Part shown: positions 11,640 to 23,765 of the stretch, piece after piece
How positions within the stretch are numbered: position 1 is the first letter of the stretch
Layout of the letters: the number at the start of each line of letters is the position of its first letter
Origin: Kuschelorhynchus macadamiae
Lineage: Eukaryota; Arthropoda; Insecta; Coleoptera; Curculionidae
Length of the DNA stretch: 64,000 nucleotides
Direction of reading: 5' to 3'
Assembly: GCA_030620095.1 (NCBI GenBank)
Contig: JAUTXW010005222.1
Span: forward strand, 1,116,001 to 1,180,000
Notes under the pieces: generated by a model
What the model saw: the letters and a program-made list of their open reading frames with translations, nothing else
What the model was told of the DNA's origin: nothing
Databases searched by the model: none
Made by a program: the position numbers and the translations under genes

Positions 11640-12805
11640 ACTTTCCCACGTTTCGCCTGCGATTTCACGAGGCTTTTTCAGGAACCTTTACTGCACGAAA
11701 TCAAAACACTAAATGAGCTCTAGTGAGCAGAGTTCAGGCATTTATACCCAACCTGTGGTCACCAGGGTACCCTTAACATTATTCATGTGGCGAATTGAAT
11801 AGTTTATTTTAAGCTTATACATATTTCATGCATTTAGCTCTCACCATCATCAATCTCAGAAAGAGTCGGTTATCAATTCATTAGTCTTTATCAATTCAAT
11901 ATGTGAAGCAAATTTAATTCCAAATGAAACAGAAACCCGACTGAAGCTTTAAAATCAAACTGATATTGGACTCAAGATATTAAGCTGCGCGTGTGATTAG
12001 ATATTACAATAATCCTAGAGTTTAACCAGTATTGGACAGTCAACCATCAAATAGTGCAATTTTATCTTTTGTACAGTATGTACATATAAAAGTGCAAGAA
12101 TTCTGAGGAGGTCTAACATTCCCACAAACTTTAACATGCATAAAAATATTGCTTAATATTGCCGAAACATGTAATTTCTTTTCAAACAGAAGTGATTTAG
12201 AAAATGCTTCTGCTGTAAAGTGTATATAGAGAAAAATTAACGACCTATGATTATTAGAATTAAGGAGCGTAAGAGATATATAAGTAAAAAGCAATTGTTC
12301 ATTCCTCCATTGCTGAACACCAGTTTATTGAAATAAACAACCAATAGATATTAAATCATAGACTTTTTATATAGGGTGCCACATATAAAATTGCAAGAAT
12401 TCTGAGAAGGTCTGACATTTCCATAACCTTTAACACGTACAAAAAGATTGGAAAACGCTTTATATCACCGAAGTATGTAATTTCTTTGCAAACAAAAATA
12501 ATGTTCCTTCTGTAAAATTTATCTAGAGAAAAGTGAATGGCCTATGACTACTAGATTTAAGGAGCATGGGAGATATATAATAAAATAAATTGTTCAATCC
12601 GCTATTGCTGAATAACAGTCTATTGAAATAATCAAGCACCTTAAAAGTGTCAATATAGCACAGGTCTAGTATAAACTATGCTCTTCAAACTTGATTCAGT
12701 GTCAAACGTCCAACGAAAATCCCTGGAGGTACCCCGTGCAATCGCAGGTGAAATGTCGGAAAGTCATTTCAATTTGACACTGTTTAAACCCAAAAACTAT
12801 GATTC
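11640..12805 (+). mobile_element. Decayed Penelope-like element (family 2, copy b)
   Basis: A relative of the element at 4,258-5,560. The left inverted terminus is near 11,643-11,697 (minus strand: CTGAAAAAGCC, hairpin, CGCAGGCGAAACGTG) and the right plus-strand terminus near 12,725-12,800 (CGTGCAATCGCAGGTGAAA, then TCAATTTGACACTG). The body keeps only traces of the RT C-terminal block (CACCATCATCAATCTCAGAAA, the HHHPSQK codons, near 11,846-11,866) and linker, so it is more decayed than copy a. Its endonuclease-linker part occurs twice in tandem (separate entry). Confidence 0.7.
12065..12640 (+). repeat. Imperfect tandem duplication inside the PLE remnant
   Basis: Two units of roughly 270-330 bp, about 12,065-12,355 and 12,375-12,640. 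Both run from GCAAGAATTCTGAG.AGGTCT through TTTCTTT.CAAACA and TAGAGAAAA to the segment matching the VQSAVAQH region of copy a, then ATTGAAATAA. Copy a at 5,095-5,310 has this part only once, so the duplication happened within this copy. Confidence 0.65.
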
Positions 12806-15800
12806 CTTAGTGTGTCCTCCAGCCGTGATTTATATATTAAATATCTATGTACTGTTGATAATAAGGCCAAATGGATTTCGGTATAAAGCTATTATGGAAC
12901 ATTTTTATATTTAATTTAAAGTTGATTTTGTGGTGCATATCTTAGCAGTCTCAAACAAAACGTTACGCCTGCTCTAAAATTTTATTACATACCTATAGTT
13001 TCTTTTGTAAAGTAAAACGTATGTTTTTGAACAGGGTACGTTTTATAGAAAGTGTAAGTAACAAAAAGTTTTTTATTGCAATACACACCTTTTTGCATTT
13101 TAATTTTCATGACCCAGATAAATTGTATTTCACCTATTAGATATGTGGCCTTTGTAGATAATCATGCTATGCGTTGATTAACTTCTGAACCTTTAAATCT
13201 TTTTTTGTTGTACTAAGTTTATTTTACAAATTTAGTTAAAACCATGCATGCAATTTTAGCTTGGGAATTCACCAATGACAGAGAGCCATTCTTAGTTTAA
13301 CTATAATAAAATTATTTAAACACTTTTCCTCAAACAATTGTTTGTATTTTAGAAACAAATTCAATGTAATTTAAATTCAGATATATTTTATTCACTATAA
13401 CAGTTTTTACAAAAATTTAAAACTAGGCTCGTCAATTAAAAGGAATTTTAACAAGATATATCTAAAAATTGCAGTGAAACTTGAACTTTAAACTTTTACA
13501 TGACAGAGACATTTCGATGGACATAATAGGGAAACCATATTCAAAAACGATTTTTTTAATAATCATACAATTCTCCTACAGAGTAAGTTACATTTTCGGA
13601 TTTGTTTCATACTACTTAGTTAAAGCTTTCTTTCCTGATTTTGAGCTCAGGCTAGTATCTTAGACTTATTATTGGTTATAGTACAATATGTAAAATAATT
13701 TTAAAATACTACAGAGTGGTAAACGTTAAATATTGTATTGATAGATATTGTCATTTTTGTGTGTTTCTTAAAATTATTACTTATGTGCATAATAACTTGA
13801 AAGATGTAAATTGCTAATAAATTCAGTATTTTAAGTTTTTGGAACAATGGTTTGCAAAAATGATCTTCTACGTATATGATTCATACATCCTTATTTTTTT
13901 TATATACCTATAATAAAAACGGAGTGGATACTAAAATTATATCTCGTTAAAAAAAATATTCCCAGCTTTCTTTAAATCCCCTAAGAAATAGTACCTTGTA
14001 TAATATTAACTTTTCTCTCAATTCCGGGCCCCTTGAATATGAACGTGTAATTTATTTCAAAAACTTTTCTGGAATCTTAAGTTTTTACACCTCCATAGCT
14101 TTTCAAACAAATATGATAATCTGGTACTAAAAATGAATGGCTCACCACCGGTGACTTTTTCTTTGCCGAGATATTAAATCAAATTAAATTTTGGTTGGTT
14201 AAATAAGACTTAACTTTACATTTTTAACCATAGCAGCGTTGCCATATGTGATTTTATTTTCGAATTTCTGGGACATTCTAAGCACAATAATATTTCATTT
14301 ATGTCATTCTGGTTTTATTTAACATTTATTTTACAGACCAAAGAATTGTGATTTAGCAAAAACGATAAATTTACATTGAAGAAGCCCGGGAAAATATTAA
14401 GTTCTCCCTTCTTATTCAATTAACATCTTTTATACTCATTTAACCATCACTTAAACAAATTTTTAGAAATACATTTTTTACGGGAAGAGAGTGGCTCATC
14501 GGATTAGCCAAAAACACATTTATTGGAAGGAATGTAATACTACACACCATTGTACCCTTTAACGAAAAATTATCAAAAAAGGTAAAAATATGTATTTAAG
14601 TACAAACAATATCTCAAAATTTACTTCTTAAAAACGTTATGTTGCCTGTTCTCCCGATACCTACAAATCTTCAAAATACGTCTACAGTTTATTTTGAAAT
14701 ATCTTATATTTATCGTAGCTGATACAATCTAGCCATTAAACTAAAATATAAAAAAAAACCCTGTGGATGGTTTTCCGATACTAAAAATTTGCTATAGTAA
14801 TAAGCAGGAATATCGAAGCCAGATAAAAACCGAAATAAATATGATATCTGGAAGTCTGTGATAAACATCTGTCCAATTGGGGATCCCGATTCCACAAACG
14901 TATCTGCGGAAATACGGAAGAGGAAACACACTGATAATAATTGATCCAGTTTTCGGGGCGTCGATATAGAGGCGCCTCATAGGCGGTCCTTAGGACATTT
15001 TAGGTGCCTGTCGGAAACAGGAAGTTTCGGGAGTTTTTATGTGTTTTGTTAACCATTGGCGTCCGGAACTTTCCCTGCGTGTTTTTATTCATACTGCATG
15101 AAGTTGTTTATTTCATATTTTTTTTTGTGTTTTGTTTTGTGGTTATTTATTACCTTTCTTGGTTTGTATAGAATATCAAAGTGTAAGCACGTAATATGGA
15201 AAGTATCAAATAGTTACATAAAACAGAAGCCCTAAGACTGTAGGTAATTAAGAAATCTATGATTTTTGGGATGAAACTCCGACAGAATTTTCTTTATTTT
15301 CGACTTTACATCTTTGGCAGCTCAGGACATTGAATGCAGCACATTGGGAGCACATGGCACAACTAAGTAGTCTTCACGAAATATTTAGTAATTTCATAAT
15401 AGTAATAAAAAATAAGTAGACTTTATAAAACCCAAGTCCTGCCAAAACGTTAAAACAAAAATGTGTCTGCCCTTGGAATCTTAATCCTCTAAATTCGGGC
15501 TATGTAAATGGAAAATTGATAAGTATTATTTGATTATCAACTACCAAGAATTTTAACTTGTCCTGGATAGACCAATAAAATTAGTCACAATGAGGGCAAA
15601 GCTTTGAAAAAAATTCGGACCAAGTTGGATTTTTGTGGAGCATATCTTAAAAAGTACCCTACTTTAAGATGTGGGTTTTTGTTTTAGGGGTAAAACGTGG
15701 TAAATTCTAGTTTTTTTGCAGTTATCTCAAGAAAATTGGTTATTAGCAAAACATTCAATACAAAAAAGGTTCTTAGATTTTGTTTTTTTTTTGTAGAATC

Positions 15801-15950
15801 AATAGTTTCTGCTCATTTATTCTAATATACGTTTTTCCTTTTATTATAGATAAAATTACTCTTTTAATTGACAACATCGCATTTTGTATGAAAATTCAAT
15901 AGATCTCATTAGCCTAATTTAGACTTTTAAGAAAAGTAAATTATAAATCA
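12806..15950. other. AT-rich stretch, no gene recognised
   Basis: Only short ORFs without motifs (13481-13663, 14710-14931 and others). It contains the second copy of the 36-bp repeat (13,583-13,618). Nothing else is recognised. Confidence 0.5.
13583..13618 (+). repeat. 36-bp exact direct repeat, copy 2
   Basis: Identical to 9,177-9,212. Here it follows TTCTCCTACAGA, an acceptor-like pyrimidine-rich context, and is followed by GTTAAAGC rather than CAG. The flanks on both sides differ from copy 1. Confidence 0.8.
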
Positions 15951-15954
15951 ATAT

Positions 15955-16030
15955 ATTTAAAATATCGGTAAATTTGCCTTTACTCGGAACTTCTCTCGTA
16001 GCGGTAGCCATGTTCAGCCACTTTTAAATT
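15955..16030. repeat. Terminal motif of the 140-bp minisatellite element family
   Basis: CGGTAAATTTGCCTTTACTC followed by GGAACTTCTCTCGTAG resembles the terminal motifs at 1,498-1,530 and 38,450-38,475. The minisatellite body does not follow, so this is an isolated end. Confidence 0.45.
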
Positions 16031-16489
16031 ACACAGTTTGTATATATGGTATTAATTGGTAATAAACTTTCTATATAGTATTTAAATAGTAATTATTATA
16101 ACTTTCGACGATAAAAAGAATGGAGGAGAAATGTTCTGTTAAAAGAGCTTCACCAATTTTTACCAAAACACCTGAAATTTCTTTCATAATGAAATTTTCC
16201 TCTTATTGAAAAAAAAAATTCGCAAGATGTAAATTATTCTGCAAGAATTCATGCGGCGCCTATGGCGTCATTGAATGTTGAAACTAAGGGAGTGAATACA
16301 AGAAACATTGAATGGATAATAGTACGCTGCTAAGGTTTTGTTTATCTTAGCTTTTTATTGCTAAATGACAGTTTCTATTCCGAAAAACACGTAGTTATAA
16401 GAGGAAATTTAAAGGGTGTTTTTATCTAAAGGGTGTATACATTTAAGATCATAATTTTGCGTTGGAGATAAATTCTTTCAAACAGAACA

Positions 16490-18025
16490 ACATCATTTTC
16501 TGAGAGAGTGCCATTTTTAGTTTTTACAGTGGCAGTGCGAACCACTCCATCAGAACCTGGATGTATAGAGACAATTCGTACTAGAGATCAATGACATGGC
16601 ATATCGGTCTTAACCAACACAAGTGTGTCCACTTTGGGGGTAGTCATTAGATCGAGCCACTTGGCACGTTGTCGTAAAAAATGTGCCTATGTTGCTAAAA
16701 TCGCAATGTAAACGCTGAAGTAATTACCAGCGCTTTGATTAAAACGTCTAAAAAATTAGGTGTTTCTGAGGGTGAAAAAGGCTCTATCGTTAAAAAAATA
16801 TCAGGATTTAGCGCATTCATATTTTCAATATCACAAATTATAGCAATTAAAAACCGAGAATTTAAAATTGATTATATCAGGATTAAAAGGGTATAAAGCT
16901 TTTTATGTCAAAACTAGTTGACCTATAACCCTATTCAAATGTGTCTTAACAGTTTTAACACCAGACGCCCATAATCCCCCAAAATGTGTAATAGATAGAG
17001 GCGAAAAATGTCATTGAATCATTTCATCAAGGGCTACTTGGGACATGAATTGATATACTTCCTTTGAGGCAGCAATATAATTTATGCCTAGATCGGAAGA
17101 TAAATGTTTATAAACACCACAGCGGGAAATAAAACACTACAATGCAGAAAGAATTCTATTAGTAAACATAACAGTAACTAATTCTAAGAAAATTGTTTTA
17201 ATATCCATGCACAAATAAGTAAATGTATGCCTTACATATTTTAGAACCTCGGCGGCGATTGAAAATAATAAAATAATCAACGCCTGTATTTAAAAACATT
17301 TAGCTTCCCAAATTCGAAAGCGTGGAGCAAATCACCCGAAGGGGATTGAAACCGTTTGGGGTTGGCTCTCCAACAAGTAATACATTTATAAAGAACAGAA
17401 TTAATAGAGCTTTTCTGAGATAAAATCCAAAATTTTTGAGCGAATATAAAAATCCACGTGTAAATATTTTATGTGATAAAAATTAATAAGAAGCATGGTC
17501 AAAGGACATTATCTGGCCAATAACATATGATGTTTCGCCTCATAATTTAGGGCTGAATAATCAATAAAAGGGTCAATAAAAGCCTGTGATTTGCGAAGAG
17601 GCTTAGAAAAAATCTCACTATTAATCTCGATTTTAACAGAATTTTGCTAGGAAAATTTTATTAATAGTACCAAAGCCTCATAAATTTCCACAGTAAATAA
17701 CGAACCCAGTTTTTTTCAGGATCTATTTTTAAAACATAAAATATAGGTAAGAATGCGTTGAAGCTGTGTAAACCATAAAAATGTATTTTCTAATACTTAT
17801 AAAATATTATCGTTTGAGTCCAAATTACTAAAGAGTGCAATTTTTTTTCTCTTCGATAAGAATGTGCGGGTTTTGACAGTCGCAGATCCAAATTATTTTA
17901 ATATTTATCCAAGAGTTTTCAGGATAAGATAAAAAACTAAGGCCATTAAACTATACACAGTTGGATACAAATTTAGCCAGTAGTAAACCACGTCAAGCTA
18001 TATCGGCAAGTTTATCAGAAGAGCG
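16490..18025 (-). pseudogene. BEL/Pao retrotransposon pol fragment (RNase H end and integrase)
   Basis: Minus-strand conceptual translation in shifting frames gives the BEL/Pao order. It starts with ADIA*RGLLLAKFVSNC near 18,000 (end of RNase H, family NPADLASRG). Then come ALNYEAKHHMLLAR and HIKYLH (His pair of the integrase zinc finger, about 17,450-17,545) and CITCWRANPKRFQSP (CxxC, about 17,330-17,375). GVDYF follows (first catalytic Asp, about 17,285), then SSDLGINYIAASKE (second Asp, about 17,080-17,105), HFGGLWASGVKTVK (about 16,955-16,990) and HPGSDGVVRTATVKTKNGTL (C-terminal domain, about 16,505-16,565). The catalytic Glu expected in GLWEAGVK is Ser here. Many stops are present. Gag, protease, most of RT and the LTRs were not seen. 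It is an old dead copy. Confidence 0.9.
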
Positions 18026-18904
18026 TATATATTATAACAAACAAAAAAAGTTTAAATACTTCTTGAATGTAGGAAACGTGATTAGATACAAGCATTTAAA
18101 TGCTATTTGATCCAATATAAAACAATATATGAATCGGTATAAGCGCATACTTTACTGATGTGGAGCAATTTTCAAATACCCTGTATATAAATGTAATATT
18201 TTTTATTTTATGTTTTTGTCTTCGCTGCCAATAGAGATTTGAGAAAAAACGTAACAACAGTTTATTTGATATTTTCATTTTGTAGTTTGGAAACCCCTAA
18301 AAAATATAGTTAAATGGCGTATTTAAACACCCTATTATTTCAAAAACAGCACGATAAAAGTTTATATAATTTTGCAGAATAACTACTAGGGTCAAGCGCT
18401 ACAACAACAAAAAATTAGTAATTCACCGTGATCCATTTTTAATGAGCGGTGTGCCTGGTCTTTTACAGAAATATTTTCTATACATTTTACTGAATTACTT
18501 AGTACAAAAGTATCTTAATATTCTGTCAAGGCTATTATTAATAATTGAATCGCCAGTCGACCGAACTTATTAAGAAGCAAACTGGAGACAAAGACTAAAA
18601 GGCGCTGCCACTCCGATTTGTGACAAAATACAATACGTTACAACTTTACTTTACAGGCAACCCCCATTTTATGGTTGTTTTGGTACCAGTACCTTTTATT
18701 AACGCAACCAACAGGGAAATCGGCGTTTCTTCTAATAAAATATTTTTGAAATTAGGATGGTGAACCAAGACAGTGGATGTGATGCAGGCGACGGATCCTA
18801 TGAAGCAGATTTTTGTATGAAAACATGCGAAAGCAAAATAACAAAGGCCTCTGATTTAAATTGGCTAGACACTACCATTAACTAATTTAAAAAACCACTA
18901 GATT

Positions 18905-18909
<5 letters not shown>
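18026..18909. other. No gene recognised
   Basis: AT-rich. One 60-codon minus-strand ORF (18096-18278) without motifs. Confidence 0.5.

Positions 18910-18951
<42 letters not shown>
18910..18951. repeat. (TA)n microsatellite
   Basis: About 20 TA units. It directly precedes a sequence (TTATGCGGTTCTTGGTCG) that looks like the end of a dispersed element and contains a hairpin near 18,994-19,025. Confidence 0.95.
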
Positions 18952-18954
<3 letters not shown>

Positions 18955-18993
18955 GCGGTTCTTGGTCGAAAAAAGTTATACGAAACGAAAGAA

Positions 18994-19026
18994 CTAATGG
19001 TAAGGAAATTTACTCCTTTACCATTG
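18994..19026. repeat. Hairpin next to the (TA)n tract
   Basis: AATGGTAAGGA and TCCTTTACCATT form a stem of 11 pairs with a one-base bulge and a loop of about 7 nt. It is followed by CGACCGAAACATGACGTT, which has the GAAAC word seen at PLE termini, but no CUGANGA block was found. It may be the end of an unidentified element. Confidence 0.5.
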
Positions 19027-19029
19027 TGT

Positions 19030-22000
19030 CGAGAAACGACCGAAACATGACGTTATTTTTGTTTAAAGGCCATCTGCTACCGTGATATCTGCCCCGGCAA
19101 GACTCATCAGGCATATATATCAAACTTGTTTGAATTTTAAAATTTTAAACAAAATATTGGTACATAGGTTTCGCTCAGCCCTGTTAAAATGATATTCTCT
19201 TTTTATTATAACCCTCACTTTTTACTCGATATATTTTTTTAATTATTGCTTCCAAAAAATATTTTGCCATAAGAAATATGGGATTGTCTTCAATATGATA
19301 TTTTGGAATCATTTAAATACTAAGATCTATATTCTGAAAATATTGCTAATATCCCTCAATATCCTAATATTATGTTTATCAGATCTTCAGCTTAATTTGT
19401 ATTCGTATTTTTATTCACATTTTTGACTTTATTGGAAATAGTACCAAACGAAAACGACCCATTGCTTTGATTAAGCAGTTACAAACTAGAGGTTCGTCAT
19501 TTAGGTAGGTATCACTTTCCCGTTTTTATCATAGTTTTTTTTGAATATGTTTATTTCTCATTTTTCTTTGTTCTAGTTCATATGTTTATGTCTGTATAAT
19601 TTTCCAGGTATTTTACATTTTTCGTCTTTAAAAAGATAAAACTTAAAAATGCTTTGGAAAGGGACAACCTTAATTCTTAATTACTGCTATTGAAAAAAAC
19701 TCCAGTGACAATGAAACATTTATGTGATATTACATCAGATAGATATGAAGATAGCTGATATAATAAAGTATTTTCGATTTTATTTTATGATATTTGTGAC
19801 TCCCAAACCAAAACATATACAGATTATTTCTCTTCTTTATTTTTGAGGGCCCGTCCCCACTTTTTTAATTTAACTCATACATTTTCAAGGTACTTAAAAA
19901 CTTACCCATCTTTCATTCTTTTTTTAGCTATAGTTTAATTTTTCATCAAAATTCTTCATCAGAATTTTTCCTTATAAAATTTTCTCTTTAACATTTTGAT
20001 AAAACCATTTGAAGGAGAAAAGAAAAATTAGCTATCATCATCTGTGGTCCATTATTTTTCCTATACTAACTGTTAGCAGCTTCAGATTGAATTTTATAGG
20101 AGACCTTGAGTACCTTAATCTTATTTCTCATGAGTACCCTACTTACTCATATTTCTATAACACATCAGCTATTTTAGTATATATCACAAAATTTGATATA
20201 ATCAATAGGTTCTGCTACGTTATTTAAATTATATTGAGCTTTTTCACTTCATTATATTATTCATATATTCAAACAAAGAACTTATTGTAGAAGTGTTATA
20301 CAATTTTCAAAATCTAGAATATGCTTAAATTTAGCTACATTTTCATTTTAATCGACTATTTAAGAAAATATCTAATTGCAACTAAAACAGCGTTTAGAAC
20401 GGAACAGCAGTAAGCTTCTGCGGTTTGGTGATGCAGCTTGCGAGATTTGCTGACATGGCGCAATATAATAGAATAGTAGCTGCCTGGAGCTGAATCAGCG
20501 TTTATATGAATTTCTGGATGATGTGCAAAAACTGTTATATAGACAATTTTTATCTTACTTAAAACGTTTTATTCTTTGACCTGATCACTGCTAACGGTTC
20601 TTAGAAAAATCGCGGAAGTAAAATTGTAAATAAAATATCAAAAGGATTCTCCGAATGAATATAAATTCTATTTTCTTATGCTGCACATAGACTGTATAAA
20701 GTTTGAAAACATGACAGGTCCATTTTGGTCATAGAGAGCTGGTTAACGAGTCGGATAATAAGCAAATATGAGATACGACGTTTGACCTTGCAAAATGAGT
20801 TTCGTTTTTGAAAGGAATGTGTAGTAAAGTGTGACAAAGTTTTATTACAGAATATAGAACACGTCTTACTTATTTTAATGAACAAAAATTTAAACATTCG
20901 TAAAAAAAAAGAATTTTAAACAAAATAATACTGACTTTTCTGTAATTTTTATGTAAGACAGCCTGCTTTTAACTAGGACACTGAAATGGAAATGTGTTCT
21001 CTGTTGCCTCTTAATCATTATTCCGGAAAATGTTGAATAACTCCTTCTGTAAAAAAAATATTGACATTTTTTCAAAACGACTTTTATTCACAATATAATG
21101 TTTTTTCTGTGACCTAGTTACGCTTAAAACCAACCTTCTCAATTCGCCTTGCGGAAAATTTCAATTTTTTGCTCAAATACTAACACTAAGCGCACGCAGT
21201 TAAACATATGTGCTTTATAAATAAATATTGGGCAAAACGCTGCTTCCTGATCGTGAATTTATTTTCAATTAGATGATTCTCGTGTAAGTTTTAAAAAATT
21301 GGTGATTTAGATGACCTTGTGTGTAGACCTTTAAACTATTCCATTTTTTCTATTAGTAAGAATAACTGACCATTTTTATCTTCTGCAATAATGGCAGGAC
21401 TGAATGATTAGGATCACATATATCGCAAATAATGGAATTTTATCACTATAGGTATAGTAGTTTCTGAAAAGCAAAAAATACATAGAGTATTTTTTTGTTA
21501 AACATTACATTTTTGGTCCATTTATCAACAATTATTAAGATTAAACCCTACATTAATAAAAAGCATTTCTATATGAAAACCACTATCCTTTCTGGTAAAC
21601 TGGGAAAGGTAGGCTCAATAGACTATATGTTCTTTTTCAACACATGTAGTGCCATAAATCCGTTCCACGAGGCCTAAAACTTCAATTTCTCTCATTCGGC
21701 TGTACGCCGTTGTCCATATTTCTTTCTATTGTTAACCAAAGATTAATGATACACCGTGAAACCGAGTCTATAGCGCGGTTTCTCGACTAGAAAATCCTTC
21801 TCCTTCCCGGCGTTTCCGCTGAGAAAACCAACAGAATTGCTTTTTGCGAATTGACAGCCTTGAAAAATATATAAATAAAGCAGATTTCCGAGATTTTCTT
21901 CGTATTTTAAGGCGGATTTTCGATGCAAAGGTATTATGCAGCATATTGATTCTCTGTTCCCTTTTCTTTATTGTTCAATAATTTATGCTGATGCGTTTTT

Positions 22001-23025
22001 TAAATATTGGCCTTATTTTGTTTTCTTAATAAGTGCTAAATAAATTGAAGTAAACTCGTTCCAGAGTAATTTGTTTAAATATTGCAAGAGGGCGGCTAGT
22101 GATTAGTTCATCAAAATAGAAACATATCTATTGAATGTATATCTAAAATTTTATATACCGGTTAAATTTTATTAGATTATTTTTGCCTAAACGCAAATTC
22201 TAATTATTGTAATCAATCAAAATTTGAGTAAAATGCTAGTATGTTGTCTTGTTTAAAGACTATTTAAGTACCCAGTTTAATTAATGTTGATATTGTGCTT
22301 TGTTATTTTGGAAGCAAAAAAATTATCTAATCATTACTAATGTTATGTCGGAATTAAATTGTAAAACTTTTTTCTCAACAGTATTATATCCAATATTTTC
22401 TTGGTGACTACAATGTATTTATATAATTAGTAAAACAAATATTAGACTTATTAGAATAACTGGTATTAAAGGTCACTTGATACTGTTAACTGGTTCAATT
22501 GTTGTAATGGATTTTCACCCGCTTCTACATAATTACCATTATTAATTCTACATAATTGCCAGCACGGCAAACAAATTTTATCGTTTGAGGGAAACCGACT
22601 AAAAATCGGTATCTGAGGGTATTGAAGGATGCAATTTATGAATTTTTAGATATATAATATGTTATGAATATATTCTATTCATAAGCATCAGAGGACATAT
22701 GCAATATTTTTACTTCCCTTGTAACAGGTATTACAATCTTGAGAAAATAACATTCCGAGATTTTTGCAGTTCTTTGTGTTTTAGGGTCCTAGCCCCGAAA
22801 AACTGTTTTCTCTTCCGTGGTTTATTGGAAGCTGAAAAATAACTTATCCGATTGACTTTTAATAAAAAGTCGAGCTTAATGATATTTATATTTATATTTA
22901 TATTAATGATATGGTAATATTTTCGTAAAAATTCAATACTGAAAGAAATCGTCCATTTTTACTCTAAAGAAAGAAAGTTATAATCGAAATAATAAACAAT
23001 AAAACAAACACAATCTTCGTTTCAA
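19030..23025. other. About 4 kb without recognisable genes
   Basis: ORFs such as 20009-20227, 20676-20897 and 21743-21928 show no domain, are short and differ in composition from real insect exons. No RNA gene or repeat is recognised. Confidence 0.5.
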
Positions 23026-23144
23026 TCATAAATTATGCTGGTGACTCGTGCATCGCCCTATAAGAACATCATCAGTCCTAAAAGATTAAAACCTACAGTT
23101 CACCCTGTAAAAAAATAATAGTTAAGGTAATATTAATATTATAC

Positions 23145-23765
23145 TAGCTGGCTCGGCAGACCTTGTTCTGCCTTTTCCTTTAGATAGCGCGATAAGTTTC
23201 CAGTGGAATTATAAGAATATGGGGCGCATTCACCATATCGTCCAGAAATGTTATTGAAGAAAAACGTATTATTTTTATAGCAAAAATACACAATAAAATA
23301 ATACAAAAAATAGTGTTGAAAGGTCTCGGTAATCAGACGCTAATTAGTGCAATATAACTCTCTCACGAACTTGCTGAAAAATCTGGCTTAGTGTTTTAAA
23401 TTTATAGATTTTTACAAGGCAGATTCTAGATTTTAATTTTTTATCTCTAATGATGCTCTTAGAGAACGAAACACATGTCACTAGTACAATTTATGACTTG
23501 TTTTGAAAAATCCAATATGGCCACACAAAATGTTCAAAAATCATTATTAAGAAACTACTTATCGAATGGATCTCAAGTTTAATTAAGGAAATACTCACCT
23601 AATGAAATTTTTAGAAATTCAATACCAAAAAACACTACTTATCCAATTAACTAGAAATTTTGCACAAAAATCAAGCGTGAAACGGATATAAATTGATAAA
23701 ATTCTAGTTCTAACTGTCTATGGCAAAATATAATGGCAGTTTAACAAAATGTTTAAATATTCGGT
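23145..23765 (+). repeat. Dispersed repeat start followed by minisatellite-like units
   Basis: ACTAGCTGGCTCGGCAGACC with TTGTTCTGCC at 23,153-23,182 is a repeat start that I recognise as common in insect genomes, without knowing its class. From about 23,500 units of the 140-bp family follow: ATCCAATATGGCCACACAAA, AAACTACTTATC, CTCAAGTTTAATTA, AACACTACTTATCC, then CAAAATATAATGGCAG. The units are more diverged than those at 47,290-48,760. Confidence 0.5.

Larger units (their letters stand above)
5561..11640. other. Long AT-rich stretch without recognisable genes
   Basis: About 6 kb with only short unconvincing ORFs (for example 5955-6155, 6124-6384, 8655-8897). A GC-richer patch at 10,010-10,400 carries an orphan minus-strand ORF (10222-10419) with a GTAAGT donor-like site read on the minus strand near 10,369. 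A TATA-like box (TATATATAGGG) lies near 10,641. None of these is enough to call a gene. It also contains a (TA)n tract and a 36-bp exact repeat listed separately. Confidence 0.5.

Noticed and set aside
23030..23120. Possible PLE hammerhead end on the minus strand (CTGATGATG ... ATTGAAACGA)
   Set aside because: The core word and GAAAC are present, but stem II does not form convincingly and the cleavage triplet is absent.
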